From NCBI GenBank assembly GCA_003140835.1, contig PLLA01000047.1:22991-65521 (forward strand): a DNA stretch of 42,531 bases, in the 5' to 3' direction. The notes under the pieces were generated by a model. The model was not told the DNA's origin and ran no database searches. It worked only from the letters and a program-made list of their open reading frames with translations. This stretch comes from Candidatus Tumulicola scandinaviensis. GTDB lineage: Bacteria > Vulcanimicrobiota > Vulcanimicrobiia > Vulcanimicrobiales > Vulcanimicrobiaceae. Every line of letters starts with the position of its first letter. Within the stretch, counting starts at the first letter, position 1. The position numbers and the translations under genes were made by a program. Shown one piece after another: positions 1 through 8,631 of the stretch.

Positions 1-987
1 TTCCTCGGTGCAAACTGCGATCTTATAGAGTTCGAGTCTTCCCATTGTCAGGGTAGTCTTCCGACCGACGGCGCTCGAAACGCGTTCGTCGATGGATTGC
101 GGCGGCGCTCGCGCGACCGCGGATTTGCCGTTCTGCTCGTCAAAGCGCTGATCGGCGAGGCGTCGATCCTCTTCCAGTCCGACCAAGGTACGCGGGCGCT
201 CGAGGCCATCGAAGAAGCGTCGTCGATCGTTGCCCGCGATGGTCTCGGCAATACGAGGATGGCCGTCGACCTCGGGATTCGCGCGTCCGGAGTTCGCGCG
301 CTTCAAGCCGATCAAGTCTCGTCGGCCTTAGAAGATACCTCCAAGATCGTCGATACGGGTAAACGAAAAGGCGACGTGCGTACGATGCGGCTGGGCATGC
401 AGATGATGGCGGCGCATCTCTTGACGCTCGGGCGACTTGAGGAAGCGCGTGCGTTTGCGTTGGAAGCGTGGGCTTTGATCGACCTTTTCGGCAGCGCCCT
501 GGATCGATTGATCATGCTTTCGAATCTCGCACGAATCGAAATTCACAGTGGCAACGGCGAGGACGCTTTGAGATGGATCGCTCTGGCGAACGAGTTACAT
601 TACGATGCTTTTTCGATCACTCAGGCACTGGCAATTTCGCAAGCGGAGGCGCTGCAACTTGTTGGACAAGCCGGCCGCGCCGCCACCCTATCGCGATCGC
701 TTTCCGAGCGCGTTCGGGAGTGGCCACGATTGTTCGGACGAGCCAAGTTGGCCGAAGCCACCGCGCTTTCGTCACTGAAGCAAGAGCGCGAGGCGCGCGC
801 GCGCAGCGAAGAGGCGGTAGAGCTATCGCGAGGCACCGCCGGTCCCCTGCTGCACCTACGCGCCCTCGATCTGAACGTGAAGCTTACCGGCAATGCTGGA
901 TCGAAAGCTGCGCTGCGCGAGTTGCGAGCCGCCCTAAGGGCCGGCGTCGTCCGGCACCGGAACGTCGAATCCGTTCAGCGTGACTGA
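1..987 (+). CDS. C-terminal part of a TPR-like helical-repeat protein (5' end outside window)
   Basis: The reading frame is open from the first base to the TGA at 985-987, about 328 residues, so the gene begins upstream of the window. A TTG at 97 could act as a start, but the open frame before it and the lack of a ribosome site make a truncated larger gene more likely. The visible protein is all-helical and rich in Ala, Leu, Arg and Glu. Its repeating helix pairs (ALEAIEEAS, LGRLEEARAFALEAW, REARARSEEAVELS) look like tetratricopeptide repeats. Such C-terminal arrays are common in bacterial signalling ATPases, including the cyclase/ATPase/TPR protein at 24505-27186, so this may be the tail of a similar regulator; that is inference. 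Its 3' end overlaps the convergent gene at 934-1506 by 54 bases. Confidence 0.7.
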   Translation, partial: FLGANCDLIEFESSHCQGSLPTDGARNAFVDGLRRRSRDRGFAVLLVKALIGEASILFQSDQGTRALEAIEEASSIVARDGLGNTRMAVDLGIRASGVRALQADQVSSALEDTSKIVDTGKRKGDVRTMRLGMQMMAAHLLTLGRLEEARAFALEAWALIDLFGSALDRLIMLSNLARIEIHSGNGEDALRWIALANELHYDAFSITQALAISQAEALQLVGQAGRAATLSRSLSERVREWPRLFGRAKLAEATALSSLKQEREARARSEEAVELSRGTAGPLLHLRALDLNVKLTGNAGSKAALRELRAALRAGVVRHRNVESVQRD

Positions 988-1506
988 AACAAAGCAATAT
1001 ACACCGACGAGGTAGATCAACTCCATCACGCTGCGCGCTCCGAAGGCGGCAACCGCTTGACGATAGGTTACTTCAGGCAGAACGTAGCCCGACACCAGCG
1101 CCGACGCGACGTCGTATGCGATCGCCTCATCGCGCGTGAGATCGTTGGGTCGTTGGCCGGCGACGATGGTAGCGATCTTATCATCCCCGAGGCCACGGCT
1201 CTCCGCTAATACGACGTGGGCGTAAATCTCGTAAGCCGACCGAAAGTGCGCGCCCGTAACCAGAATCGCCACTTCTCGAACGGCGCGAGGCAGGGTCGGA
1301 GACACCGATATCGCCTTAATCCATCCCCAAATCGGACGACCCCACTCCGGCTCTCGCATCCAGACATTGAACGGCCCAATTAGCGCACCGGTCTCATCGA
1401 TAGCTCTAAAGCCCTTGAAATCGCGTTTGATCTCGTCAACCATGTCGTCATAAAGTGGGCGCTGCTCGACGCTCAAGTCGTGGGGTGCGATGGGAGGAAC
1501 GCGCAC
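934..1506 (-). CDS. Carboxymuconolactone decarboxylase-like (AhpD-fold) protein
   Basis: 190 residues with a GTG start at 1506. AGGAG lies 7-8 bases upstream on the minus strand, which supports this start. The all-helical sequence with PRAVREVAILVTGAH followed by EIYAHVVLAESRGL is the core of the carboxymuconolactone decarboxylase/AhpD fold. Members include decarboxylases and peroxidase-reductases. Active AhpD-type peroxidases carry a CxxC pair; here that position has no cysteine and only the histidine of YAHV remains, so a thiol peroxidase role is unlikely. This resembles the cysteine-free branch often annotated as 4-carboxymuconolactone decarboxylase, but the substrate cannot be told from sequence. 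It lies 24 bases downstream of the NHL lipoprotein gene on the same strand, so the two may share a transcript. Confidence 0.8.
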   Translation of the reverse strand: MRVPPIAPHDLSVEQRPLYDDMVDEIKRDFKGFRAIDETGALIGPFNVWMREPEWGRPIWGWIKAISVSPTLPRAVREVAILVTGAHFRSAYEIYAHVVLAESRGLGDDKIATIVAGQRPNDLTRDEAIAYDVASALVSGYVLPEVTYRQAVAAFGARSVMELIYLVGVYCFVSVTLNGFDVPVPDDAGP

Positions 1507-1530
1507 TACCGATCTCCTGTTCTTCGACGT

Positions 1531-2586
1531 TTACTTTGCCTGGCTCACGACGGCACCGAACGGCAAGGAGATTTCGGTGGTTAGCGTAGAGATGAGCGCA
1601 CCGTCGGAAAGACTGTAGATTCGCACGGCATCTCCGGTGTGGTCGGGAACGATCACGCGTCCGGCGCGCCGCCAGAATCCATACGTTTGTTGCGTCCCGT
1701 TGAATGGCAGCGTGCCGACGACGGTCGCCGTAGATCCCGAGACGAACACCTTGTACGCTCCGTTCGTACCCTGATTCTGGAAATTCTGATCGCCAAGTAG
1801 CAGGATCGGCTTGACCCAGTCGATCGCGCTGGGCTGATTGAGCGTAGCACCGCCGAGCGTCAGTTGCGTAAATTCGGATCCACCCCTCGAGAGTTCGAAG
1901 AGCGCCGGAGGCCCTCCCGAAAAGCCCCGGGAGCTACAGCCATATGGAAGGCACGGAGTTCCGTCGGCGTAGAGATTGCTCGTATTGTCATATGCAACGA
2001 AGAAAACTTGGCTGAACCCGGTAGAAGGGTAGTAATCCGTTCCCTTCTTCGAGCCTTTAGGAAACACGACGACGTCACTGTAGGATTGAAAGTGACCGTT
2101 CGGATGTTGATCTGCCACCGCCAAACTCCCCGTCTTCGGATCGACGGCGCAATCGAAAGGAAGGCCGGTATGCTGTTTGATGGTTGCGATCGGGCCGGTA
2201 CCGCCATGTTGATATTCGTAGATCGCTCCTGTGCCGTAGTCCGGTATCCATACGTTGCCGGCATCGTCCGAACACATACCGGTGGGCAGCGAAAACCCGG
2301 TCAGAGTTCCCACCAGCAGCAACCCACCGCCGTTGAGGTATGTGTACACGGTGACGTTCGCGGCACCGGAGTTGGAGATGTAAAGCAAGCTCGGCTGTTG
2401 TTCGGCCTCCGGCAGCATCCACGATTTTGACCGCCTCGGTACAAGCGCGAGCGGACTGCCGCTCGAGTAAGAAGACAGTGTTGGATTGGCGCTAAGAGGC
2501 GATGTTTGGAGCGATCCGCCGCAGCTGGCTAAGATCGCCGCACCGGCGCAAAGGGGCACGGTTTGCGATAATTTCAGAAGGCTCAC
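1531..2586 (-). CDS. NHL/beta-propeller-like lipoprotein
   Basis: 351 residues, GTG start at 2586, with GGGAG about 10 bases upstream. Residues 1-22 form a lipoprotein signal peptide ending in the lipobox LASC (Cys22). After a Ser/Pro-rich linker come repeated strand motifs such as LYISNSGAANVTVY, MCSDDAGNVWIPDYGTG and GRVIVPDHTGDAVRIYS. These have the spacing of NHL or SMP-30-type propeller blades. No catalytic residues can be assigned, so a binding or scaffold role at the envelope is as likely as an enzyme. The gene is divergent from phosphoesterase A across about 214 bases (2587-2800), which must hold both promoters; I could not pick convincing -35/-10 pairs there. Confidence 0.8.
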   Translation of the reverse strand: MSLLKLSQTVPLCAGAAILASCGGSLQTSPLSANPTLSSYSSGSPLALVPRRSKSWMLPEAEQQPSLLYISNSGAANVTVYTYLNGGGLLLVGTLTGFSLPTGMCSDDAGNVWIPDYGTGAIYEYQHGGTGPIATIKQHTGLPFDCAVDPKTGSLAVADQHPNGHFQSYSDVVVFPKGSKKGTDYYPSTGFSQVFFVAYDNTSNLYADGTPCLPYGCSSRGFSGGPPALFELSRGGSEFTQLTLGGATLNQPSAIDWVKPILLLGDQNFQNQGTNGAYKVFVSGSTATVVGTLPFNGTQQTYGFWRRAGRVIVPDHTGDAVRIYSLSDGALISTLTTEISLPFGAVVSQAK

Positions 2587-2800
2587 CGGTCACGCTCCCG
2601 TAAGAATATTTGCCGAGTCCAAACACCCGGCAGCTACCCTTTGTTGACGTCCATTCGAGCACCTCGTCAGAAGGAATGGGCGCTTTATAACAGGGACGGT
2701 CATTTGATCCCAGAAACAGCCGCGAACCGGCGCTGTGGGTGTGAAAAGTGGAAGAGTTGCGTTTCGCTGGATTCCCTCGACGAATGAGGATGGCGTTGGT

Positions 2801-4315
2801 TTGAGATCTATTCAACAAGCTGTAGGCGCCTTGCTATCGCTCGCAGCGATTGCCGGTTGCGCGCCTTCAGGCGGAGCAATGCAAGCCGCGCTCGGTTCCG
2901 GAGGGTCCGCCGGCGCCTCGAATCGGGATAACTCGTCGGGCACAAAATCGTGCAACCATTCGATTTCGTGCATCCAACACGTCGTTATCGTTATTCAAGA
3001 GAATCGCAGTCTCGATGACATCTTCGGAGATCCAGCCGGAGCGATCGGCGGCCTAGAGCGGCACACGTCGGGGATTGCGAACTGTCCCGGGATACTCGTC
3101 AAACCTCAGATACAGCTGCACCCGGTAAAACTCGAATATCCCCACGACATCAACCACAGCTGGGCGACGTCCTTGAAGTCGTTTGACGGCGGCAAGATGG
3201 ATGGCTTTTGCTACGATGCTTTCTATTATGATGCAGCATCGCTGCCGTACGCTTACGTTCCCGACACGCCGAAGGAAGCCGGGCCCTACTGGGATATGGC
3301 GAGCAAGTATGTCGTTGCCGACAACATGTTTCCGACCGAGTTCGGCCCAAGCTTTAGTTCGCATCTCATGCTGATCGCCGGGAACGACGACCTCAATCCC
3401 GGCAACGACGCCCTGGTGGACTTCCCGTCTTCGACGCCGTGGGGATGCGATGCGCCCGCGAGCACCGTCAGCCCGTTCATTCATTACAACGGCGAAACGC
3501 AGCGGCTGTACGTCAGTAATGGGCCGTTTCCGTGCTTTAATCAATTCAAAACCATGGCCGACACGCTCGACGCCGCCGGTGTCGCGTGGAAGTATTACGC
3601 TCCTTGCGTGTCCGCACCCGGAACGCATCGAAGCTGCGACCCCGGCGGCCAAACCTGGTCGGCATTCGATGCCATCCAAAAGGTGCGCCAAGGCGCGGAT
3701 TGGTCGAACGTCGTTTCTCCACCCACGACCGTATTGCAAGACGCAAAAAGCTGCCGTCCTGGTTCGTGCCGGTTCCCGCAGGTTGCGTGGGTCGTTCCAG
3801 ACATACGATCTTCCGATCATGCCGAGAGCACACCTTACAATAGCAACGAAGGTCCGTCTTGGGTGGCGAGCATCGTCAATACCATTCACAACAACGCGAG
3901 TCTCTGGTCGACGACCGCCATCATCGTGGTTTGGGACGACTACGGTGGCTGGTCGGACCTGGCGGTCCCGCCGCAGGCCCCCAAGTTCGGCGGCCAGTTC
4001 GCTCAGGGTGATTTTCGGGGGCTGGGAATACGCGTGCCGTGCCTCATCATCTCGCCCTTCACATACGGACGGCAACCGAACGTCGTGCACACGCAGTACG
4101 AGTTCGGGAGTATTCTCAAGTTCGTCGAGCAGGTGTTTGATCTGCCGACGCTCGGAACGCTAACGGACGGCTATACCGACGGGCGCGCCACCAGCATTTC
4201 CGATGCGTTCAACTTCAGTCTCGATCCTCATCGCGGGACCGATATCTCGGCCCCGTACTCCTCGTCTTTCTTTCTGCGGTCAAAACCAAGCATGGTCGCA
4301 CCGGACGACCGGTAG
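2801..4315 (+). CDS. Phosphoesterase family (PF04185) lipoprotein A
   Basis: Alkaline-phosphatase-superfamily phosphoesterase of the acid phosphatase AcpA/phospholipase C type. I chose the TTG at 2801 because it gives a clean lipoprotein signal ending in AIAGC (Cys20) and has GAGGA 10 bases upstream; an in-frame GTG at 2735 would add 22 non-signal residues. With this start the protein is 504 residues. Motif QENRS (about residues 66-70) carries the Glu and Asn that bind metal in AcpA. FGPSFSSH carries the likely nucleophilic Ser, and WDDYGGW (about 378-384) the metal-binding Asp pair. It should hydrolyse phosphate esters outside the cytoplasmic membrane; whether it prefers phosphomonoesters or phospholipids cannot be told. 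It is the most divergent of five paralogues in the window: YGGWSD replaces WGGWYDH, and it lacks the PGAD motif shared by the other four. Confidence 0.9.
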   Translation: MRSIQQAVGALLSLAAIAGCAPSGGAMQAALGSGGSAGASNRDNSSGTKSCNHSISCIQHVVIVIQENRSLDDIFGDPAGAIGGLERHTSGIANCPGILVKPQIQLHPVKLEYPHDINHSWATSLKSFDGGKMDGFCYDAFYYDAASLPYAYVPDTPKEAGPYWDMASKYVVADNMFPTEFGPSFSSHLMLIAGNDDLNPGNDALVDFPSSTPWGCDAPASTVSPFIHYNGETQRLYVSNGPFPCFNQFKTMADTLDAAGVAWKYYAPCVSAPGTHRSCDPGGQTWSAFDAIQKVRQGADWSNVVSPPTTVLQDAKSCRPGSCRFPQVAWVVPDIRSSDHAESTPYNSNEGPSWVASIVNTIHNNASLWSTTAIIVVWDDYGGWSDLAVPPQAPKFGGQFAQGDFRGLGIRVPCLIISPFTYGRQPNVVHTQYEFGSILKFVEQVFDLPTLGTLTDGYTDGRATSISDAFNFSLDPHRGTDISAPYSSSFFLRSKPSMVAPDDR

Positions 4316-4333
4316 AAACCCTGCGGCATTTTG

Positions 4334-4379
4334 GAAGCCGGCCCGGCTTCTAAACGTAGTGGAGAGAGCCGGCTTTCTC
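4334..4379. terminator. Two GC-rich hairpins downstream of phosphoesterase A
   Basis: Two self-complementary segments share the core AGCCGG. The first (4334-4350) is an 8-base perfect inverted repeat with a single central base, starting 18 bases after the phosphoesterase A stop. The second (4362-4379) is a 9+9 palindrome closed through one G:T pair. Neither is followed by a clear T tract, so this is a hairpin-type transcript end or RNA-stability element rather than a textbook intrinsic terminator. Confidence 0.4.
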
Positions 4380-4414
4380 AGATGATACGAGTTCGGAGTT
4401 AGGTGCGCCACATA

Positions 4415-4441
4415 GAGTCTATTGGCAGCCCTCATAGACTC
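4415..4441. promoter_or_regulatory. Inverted repeat upstream of phosphoesterase B
   Basis: GAGTCTAT at 4415-4422 and its exact complement ATAGACTC at 4434-4441 are separated by 11 bases. The site lies about 110 bases before the ATG of phosphoesterase B, in the only sizeable gap between the two tandem phosphoesterase genes. Arm length and spacing suit a dimeric regulator's operator, but an mRNA hairpin is equally possible. No regulator can be assigned. Confidence 0.35.
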
Positions 4442-4549
4442 GTAGTGCCGCCCTAAAGGTGAGGTTATTGAGGAAACTTCTTTAGAAATTCACAGCGCGT
4501 CAGCAACATAAGGCAAACGTAGATTCAAACGCCTAAAGGAGCATCAGGC

Positions 4550-5950
4550 ATGAGACGTCCCGTTGCTGCGATCGTCAGCGGCATTTCGCTGACGCTGGCG
4601 TTCAGTGGCTGCCGTGGAACGAGCGCGCCGGTTGTACCGAACGGCGCGACGCCGCCGTCGAATGGATCGATTGCCGAGATGATGACTGGACCGCGTCCCA
4701 ACACCGCGCCTTGGGCGGGGAAAATCAAACACATCATCATCATCTTCCAAGAGAATCGGACCCCAGACAATTTGTTTAACGGTTACCCGGGCGCCGATAC
4801 GCAATCGTGGGGGCTCGACCACAATGGCAACCGTATCCCTTTGACCCAAGTAAGCGAGACGGCGCCCTACGATATCAGCCACGCTCATTCGGCCTTCGCA
4901 ACGGAGTACTCCAAGGGAAGTCTCAACGGATTCGACCTCGTGCAGACGTCGGCGTGCGGCAAGCCCGGTGCGTGTCCGCCTCCGAATCGCCGCGCTTACG
5001 GCATGGTGCCGCGCATTGAATCAAAGCCCTACTGGGACATGGCGAGCGAATGGGTCCTCGGTGACCGCATGTTTCAGACGAATCAAGGGCCGAGCTTCCC
5101 GGCACATCAGTACATCATCAGTGGGTCGTCTACGAACTTCAACCACTCGTCGCTTCGCGCGTCGGAAAACCCGCTTTCCCCGCAACATACGAGCACCGGC
5201 GGCTGCGACTCACCGACAGGCTCGCAGGTTGCCTTGATCGATCCAAGCGGATCCGAAACGCGCAAAACGTATCCATGTTTCGATCGACTTACGCTGACCG
5301 ACTTGCTCGATAACAAGCACCTCGTTTGGCGGTATTTCGAATATAGGTACAGACCGGGGCTGTGGGCCGCGATCGACGCCATTCGTCACATCCGCAGTCG
5401 CCCGGATTACTCAACGCTCGTCGAGGCGCCGTCGAGCCGCATTCTCGCGGACACGCTCAACGGCGACCTGGAGCCGGTGTCATGGGTAACGCCCGAAGCC
5501 GATGACTCCGATCATGCGAAGGTCACCGACGGGAGCGGACCATCGTGGGTCGCCTCGATCGTCAATGCCGTTGGCGCGAGCAAGTACTGGAACGATACGG
5601 CGGTAATCGTGACGTGGGACGACTGGGGTGGCTGGTACGATCACGTAAAGCCACCGATGTACAATTCCTACGAACTCGGTTTCCGCGTTCCGCTGCTCGT
5701 AATCTCACCTTACGCAAAGCATGGGTATGTATCTCACCAACAGCACGAGTTCGGAAGCATTCTCAAGTTCGTCGAAGAGACGTTCGGGCTTGGTTCGCTC
5801 AGGACGACGGACGTTCGCTCGGACGATCTTGCCGATTGCTTCGATTTCACTCAACCGCCACGCAAATTCAAGCCGATCCACGCACCGGTCGGTCCCATGT
5901 ATTTCCGCAATCGCTCGTCATCCAATACCGTCCCGGATGACGACTTCTAA
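4550..5950 (+). CDS. Phosphoesterase family (PF04185) lipoprotein B
   Basis: 466 residues, ATG at 4550 with AAGGAG about 9 bases upstream. The signal peptide ends in FSGC (Cys21). The metal-binding motif is QENRT at residues 67-71, followed by DNLFNGYPGAD. The nucleophile region is QGPSFPAH and the Asp pair lies in TWDDWGGWYDH. The C-terminus has EFGSILKFVEETFGL and FTQPPR, shared with the other paralogues. As a lipid-anchored phosphoesterase it probably releases phosphate or cleaves phosphodiesters in the periplasm or at the surface. It follows phosphoesterase A on the same strand after a 234-base gap holding hairpins and an inverted repeat, so it probably has its own promoter. It converges on the DUF5069 gene with only 12 bases between their stops. 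Confidence 0.92.
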   Translation: MRRPVAAIVSGISLTLAFSGCRGTSAPVVPNGATPPSNGSIAEMMTGPRPNTAPWAGKIKHIIIIFQENRTPDNLFNGYPGADTQSWGLDHNGNRIPLTQVSETAPYDISHAHSAFATEYSKGSLNGFDLVQTSACGKPGACPPPNRRAYGMVPRIESKPYWDMASEWVLGDRMFQTNQGPSFPAHQYIISGSSTNFNHSSLRASENPLSPQHTSTGGCDSPTGSQVALIDPSGSETRKTYPCFDRLTLTDLLDNKHLVWRYFEYRYRPGLWAAIDAIRHIRSRPDYSTLVEAPSSRILADTLNGDLEPVSWVTPEADDSDHAKVTDGSGPSWVASIVNAVGASKYWNDTAVIVTWDDWGGWYDHVKPPMYNSYELGFRVPLLVISPYAKHGYVSHQQHEFGSILKFVEETFGLGSLRTTDVRSDDLADCFDFTQPPRKFKPIHAPVGPMYFRNRSSSNTVPDDDF

Positions 5951-5962
5951 GCCAAGACGAAT

Positions 5963-6394
5963 TTAGGGGAACGTGTGCCGGTCGTCGGCCTCGAGAATAT
6001 CGAGGATTTTTGAAAGCTCGGGACGAGTCGCCATCGCAGGGTGGCGCCGGCGGACCAGCAGTTGGTCTTCGGGAGTCATTCGTTCGACGACGAAAGTTTC
6101 GAGCTTGGCATTCAGGGCGCCGGCGTTAGCGGGATCGATTCGAGTTTGCAGCCATGCGACCACCGCCGCCTCGTCGGGTGCGTTCGAAACTGCCTCGCGG
6201 AACTGATTCATATCCAGACCAAGCCGTCTCACGACGTAGGCACTGAATCCCGTGTCGTGGTTGAGATACTCCCCGGGGTTGCCGCCTGGAAGCTCCGCGC
6301 GAAGCTTGTCGATGGTACGGGCCAAGAGGTAGAAACCGAGTACCGTTTCACGAGGACCGCGAGGAGGCTGTTTTCGAAGATCGAGAGGACTCAT
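5963..6394 (-). CDS. DUF5069 domain protein (copy 1)
   Basis: 143 residues, start ATG at 6394 with AAGGAG 6 bases upstream. The opening PPRGPRETVLGFYLLARTID followed by GEYLNH matches the DUF5069 pattern (PRSP-x-LGGIVxLxRTIDKxR ... GEYxY). The function of this family is not known. The protein has no signal peptide or membrane segment, so it should be cytoplasmic. It is the last gene of a three-gene minus-strand unit (cytochrome c, multicopper oxidase, DUF5069), only 17 bases after the oxidase stop. It also sits tail-to-tail with phosphoesterase B. A second copy directly follows phosphoesterase C at 23030, so the family recurs beside these enzymes. Confidence 0.85.
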   Translation of the reverse strand: MSPLDLRKQPPRGPRETVLGFYLLARTIDKLRAELPGGNPGEYLNHDTGFSAYVVRRLGLDMNQFREAVSNAPDEAAVVAWLQTRIDPANAGALNAKLETFVVERMTPEDQLLVRRRHPAMATRPELSKILDILEADDRHTFP

Positions 6395-6411
6395 AAGCGC
6401 TCCTTAGCGTG

Positions 6412-7836
6412 CTATTGGTAGACGACTTCGGTCATCATTCCATCCATCATGTGGATCAGGTTGTGACAGTGCAGCAGCCAGCGTCCCGGAGGCGAATCGG
6501 CGACGAAGCGCCACATTAGCGTACCGCCGTTGGCGCGTACCAGCGACATATCTTTGGCTAACGGACGCTCGAGTCGTTTCCCGTCGATTTCCGCGATCGC
6601 GAAAACGTGCCCGTGAAGGTGCATCGGGTGGTCCATGTCGGTGGTGTTTTTGAAGCGCACGGCGACGTGGTCGCCGCGATTGACGAGAATTCGTTGGGTG
6701 TCCGGATAGGTGCGGCCGTTAAGCGTCCATTTCGAACTCGCCCATTCGCCGCCGCCGAGCGTGAATTCGTAGAGCTGGCCTCCCTCAGGCGGCACCGGCA
6801 ACGCGATCCCCGCAGCTTTTTCGTACGTAAAGTAATCGACGCCCTCGAGGCTCTGCGGACTGCCCATCGGAGTCGCCCGCTCTTGGCCTTCGGTATATAC
6901 GACCGCCGCTTGTTCGTACGCGAGCGGATCGCTCGAGAGGCCCTGTAGTAGCCAGGCTCCCGGCTGCGTCACTTCAAACCACGCATCGTAACGCTCGCCG
7001 ACGCCGATTCGCAAAGCGTCGACGACGAGCGGTCGCGCGAGCGGATTGCCGTCGGCATGCGTTACCCTAAGGCTGTGCCCGGCAAGGCGAACGTATCGCG
7101 TCTGCGTTTGATTGGCGTTGAGGATTCGCAAGCGTACGCGCTGCCCGACTTTGACCGGCAGCGGCTTCGTCGATGGATAACTCGCGCCGTTGATGCAGTG
7201 AGCGACGTACGCGACTTCGTCGCCCATGCGATCGCCGCGTTTCATTTCGCGCAGTTCCGGCGAATCGAGTGGGTCGACCATCGGCGCATCGCTCGTTCCG
7301 CGCATGGCCGATTCCATCGTACCCGGTCTCGGCACGTCGTGAAATACGAGCGCAAATTCGGCATCGGCTTTTTCCTCGTTCGGGTCTTCGACGATGATGA
7401 TTCCGAAGAGACCGAGTGCGAGTCCGTAGTTCACATGGTCGTGATACCAACGCGTCCCCGGAGGATCCGGGGCGAACTCGTAGACGAAAGATCCGCCGTC
7501 TGGAACGGGGCTTTGTGTAATGCCGTCGGCGCCGTCCATCGCGTTGGGCAGAATCATGCCGTGCCAATGAATCGTTTCGCCGCCGGCGGATTGGCTGCGG
7601 TTGACGAAGGTCGTCCGCATCCGCTGACCGTGGATCACCCGCAACACGGGTCCTGGAATCGAACCGTTGAACGCTAAGCCCGCAGATTGTACGCCGGGTG
7701 CGGGCGAAAACGCCAGCGGCGCCGACGTCAGCGAGAATTCGATAAGGTCGGACGCACGCGCCTTTCGCGAAAGCGGCGGAAGCGCCGCGACCACCATGGC
7801 GCCGCCCGTCGCAGCGAAGAAGCTCGAGCGGCGCAC
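6412..7836 (-). CDS. Tat-exported multicopper oxidase
   Basis: 474 residues with all four copper-site signatures: HWH (90-92), HDH (132-134), HPMHLHGH (His403, 406, 408) and HCHNLIHMMDGM (His456, Cys457, His458, His462, Met467). The last supplies the type 1 copper with a Met axial ligand. The N-terminus MRRSSFFAATGG is a Tat signal, as expected for a protein exported folded. The Met-rich tail resembles CueO/CumA-like metallo-oxidases, but laccase, nitrite-reductase-like or metal-oxidising roles cannot be separated. The GTG start at 7836 shares one base with the TAG stop of the upstream cytochrome c gene, a sign of translational coupling. The pairing suggests electron transfer between the cytochrome and the oxidase. 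Confidence 0.93.
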   Translation of the reverse strand: MRRSSFFAATGGAMVVAALPPLSRKARASDLIEFSLTSAPLAFSPAPGVQSAGLAFNGSIPGPVLRVIHGQRMRTTFVNRSQSAGGETIHWHGMILPNAMDGADGITQSPVPDGGSFVYEFAPDPPGTRWYHDHVNYGLALGLFGIIIVEDPNEEKADAEFALVFHDVPRPGTMESAMRGTSDAPMVDPLDSPELREMKRGDRMGDEVAYVAHCINGASYPSTKPLPVKVGQRVRLRILNANQTQTRYVRLAGHSLRVTHADGNPLARPLVVDALRIGVGERYDAWFEVTQPGAWLLQGLSSDPLAYEQAAVVYTEGQERATPMGSPQSLEGVDYFTYEKAAGIALPVPPEGGQLYEFTLGGGEWASSKWTLNGRTYPDTQRILVNRGDHVAVRFKNTTDMDHPMHLHGHVFAIAEIDGKRLERPLAKDMSLVRANGGTLMWRFVADSPPGRWLLHCHNLIHMMDGMMTEVVYQ

Positions 7837-8495
7837 TACGGACCCACGTTGAGCGGCACGTCCATAACGCTGCCGTCGTAGGTGATCCGAATAATCCAGG
7901 GACCGCCCATCGAAAACGTTACGTGCCCGACGAAACGATGTGGATCGTCGGGCGACGGCTGAAGGATCGATCGTGAGGTCTGCATCGTGCTTGCGCCCAT
8001 CTGCATAACCGGCAGAGCTTCGACGTACTTCGGTGGAGTGCCGTTGAACACGATACTGATGGTCGCCCGGTCGGTCGGCGTTTCGGGCGCAATCGTAACG
8101 ATCGGCTTGCCGCTGTTGAGTCCACCGTCGAGCGAAGAGAGATACGTCACGATATCGGCGATTTGCGCTTGAGTGAAACCGAAGTTCGGCATTGGTGCCA
8201 TCGGACTCTTGATGTGCTCGGCGATGGCCGCGAACGTTAGGCGGTGTTCAATCCCGTAGAGCGCCGGGCCGAGGCCGCCGCGCCAGGCGACGCCATGGCA
8301 CCCAGCACAGCCGTTGGCCTGGGCGATGTTCGCACCTCGGTTCGCATCGCCCGTCGTCGCAGGCGCCGGTGCCGATTCGCCGGCCGCAACTTGCACCGGC
8401 GCTGCGGCAGCGGTCGTGAGTCCGAAGATGAAGACGGTCGCGGCGAGAATTCGTTGCGTTGCCGGAAACGACCAAAGCCGAAGCATGCGCCTCAT
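7836..8495 (-). CDS. Exported cytochrome c with a C-terminal beta domain
   Basis: 219 residues. An N-terminal hydrophobic segment is followed by one class I haem site, CAGCH at residues 63-67, and a likely Met102 axial ligand in PMPNFG. The haem domain ends near residue 120. The remaining 90 residues (from IVTIAPETPTDRATISIVFNG to PWIIRITYDG) look like a CopC/YtkA/FixH-like immunoglobulin fold. Two Met residues (VMQMG) could be copper ligands; that is inference. ATG 8495 is the longest start; an ATG at 8486 is also possible. The coupled multicopper oxidase follows directly, so this may be its electron donor or acceptor in the periplasm. Confidence 0.85.
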   Translation of the reverse strand: MRRMLRLWSFPATQRILAATVFIFGLTTAAAAPVQVAAGESAPAPATTGDANRGANIAQANGCAGCHGVAWRGGLGPALYGIEHRLTFAAIAEHIKSPMAPMPNFGFTQAQIADIVTYLSSLDGGLNSGKPIVTIAPETPTDRATISIVFNGTPPKYVEALPVMQMGASTMQTSRSILQPSPDDPHRFVGHVTFSMGGPWIIRITYDGSVMDVPLNVGP

Positions 8496-8631
8496 CCGCT
8501 GAAACCTTGCGCCGCCGACGCCCGAAGGGCCTGGCGAGCAAACGAGTTACCCGCGATCGCCGGCCACGCGGGAGCGATACGCGGCGGCCGGCGAAGTTGC
8601 ACCCTGGAAGTTCACGCTGCGGGGAGGACCA

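Noticed and set aside
3053-4090. A 345-codon open frame antisense to phosphoesterase A
   Set aside because: Antisense shadow of a recognised enzyme, Arg/Val-rich, with no ribosome site or domain.
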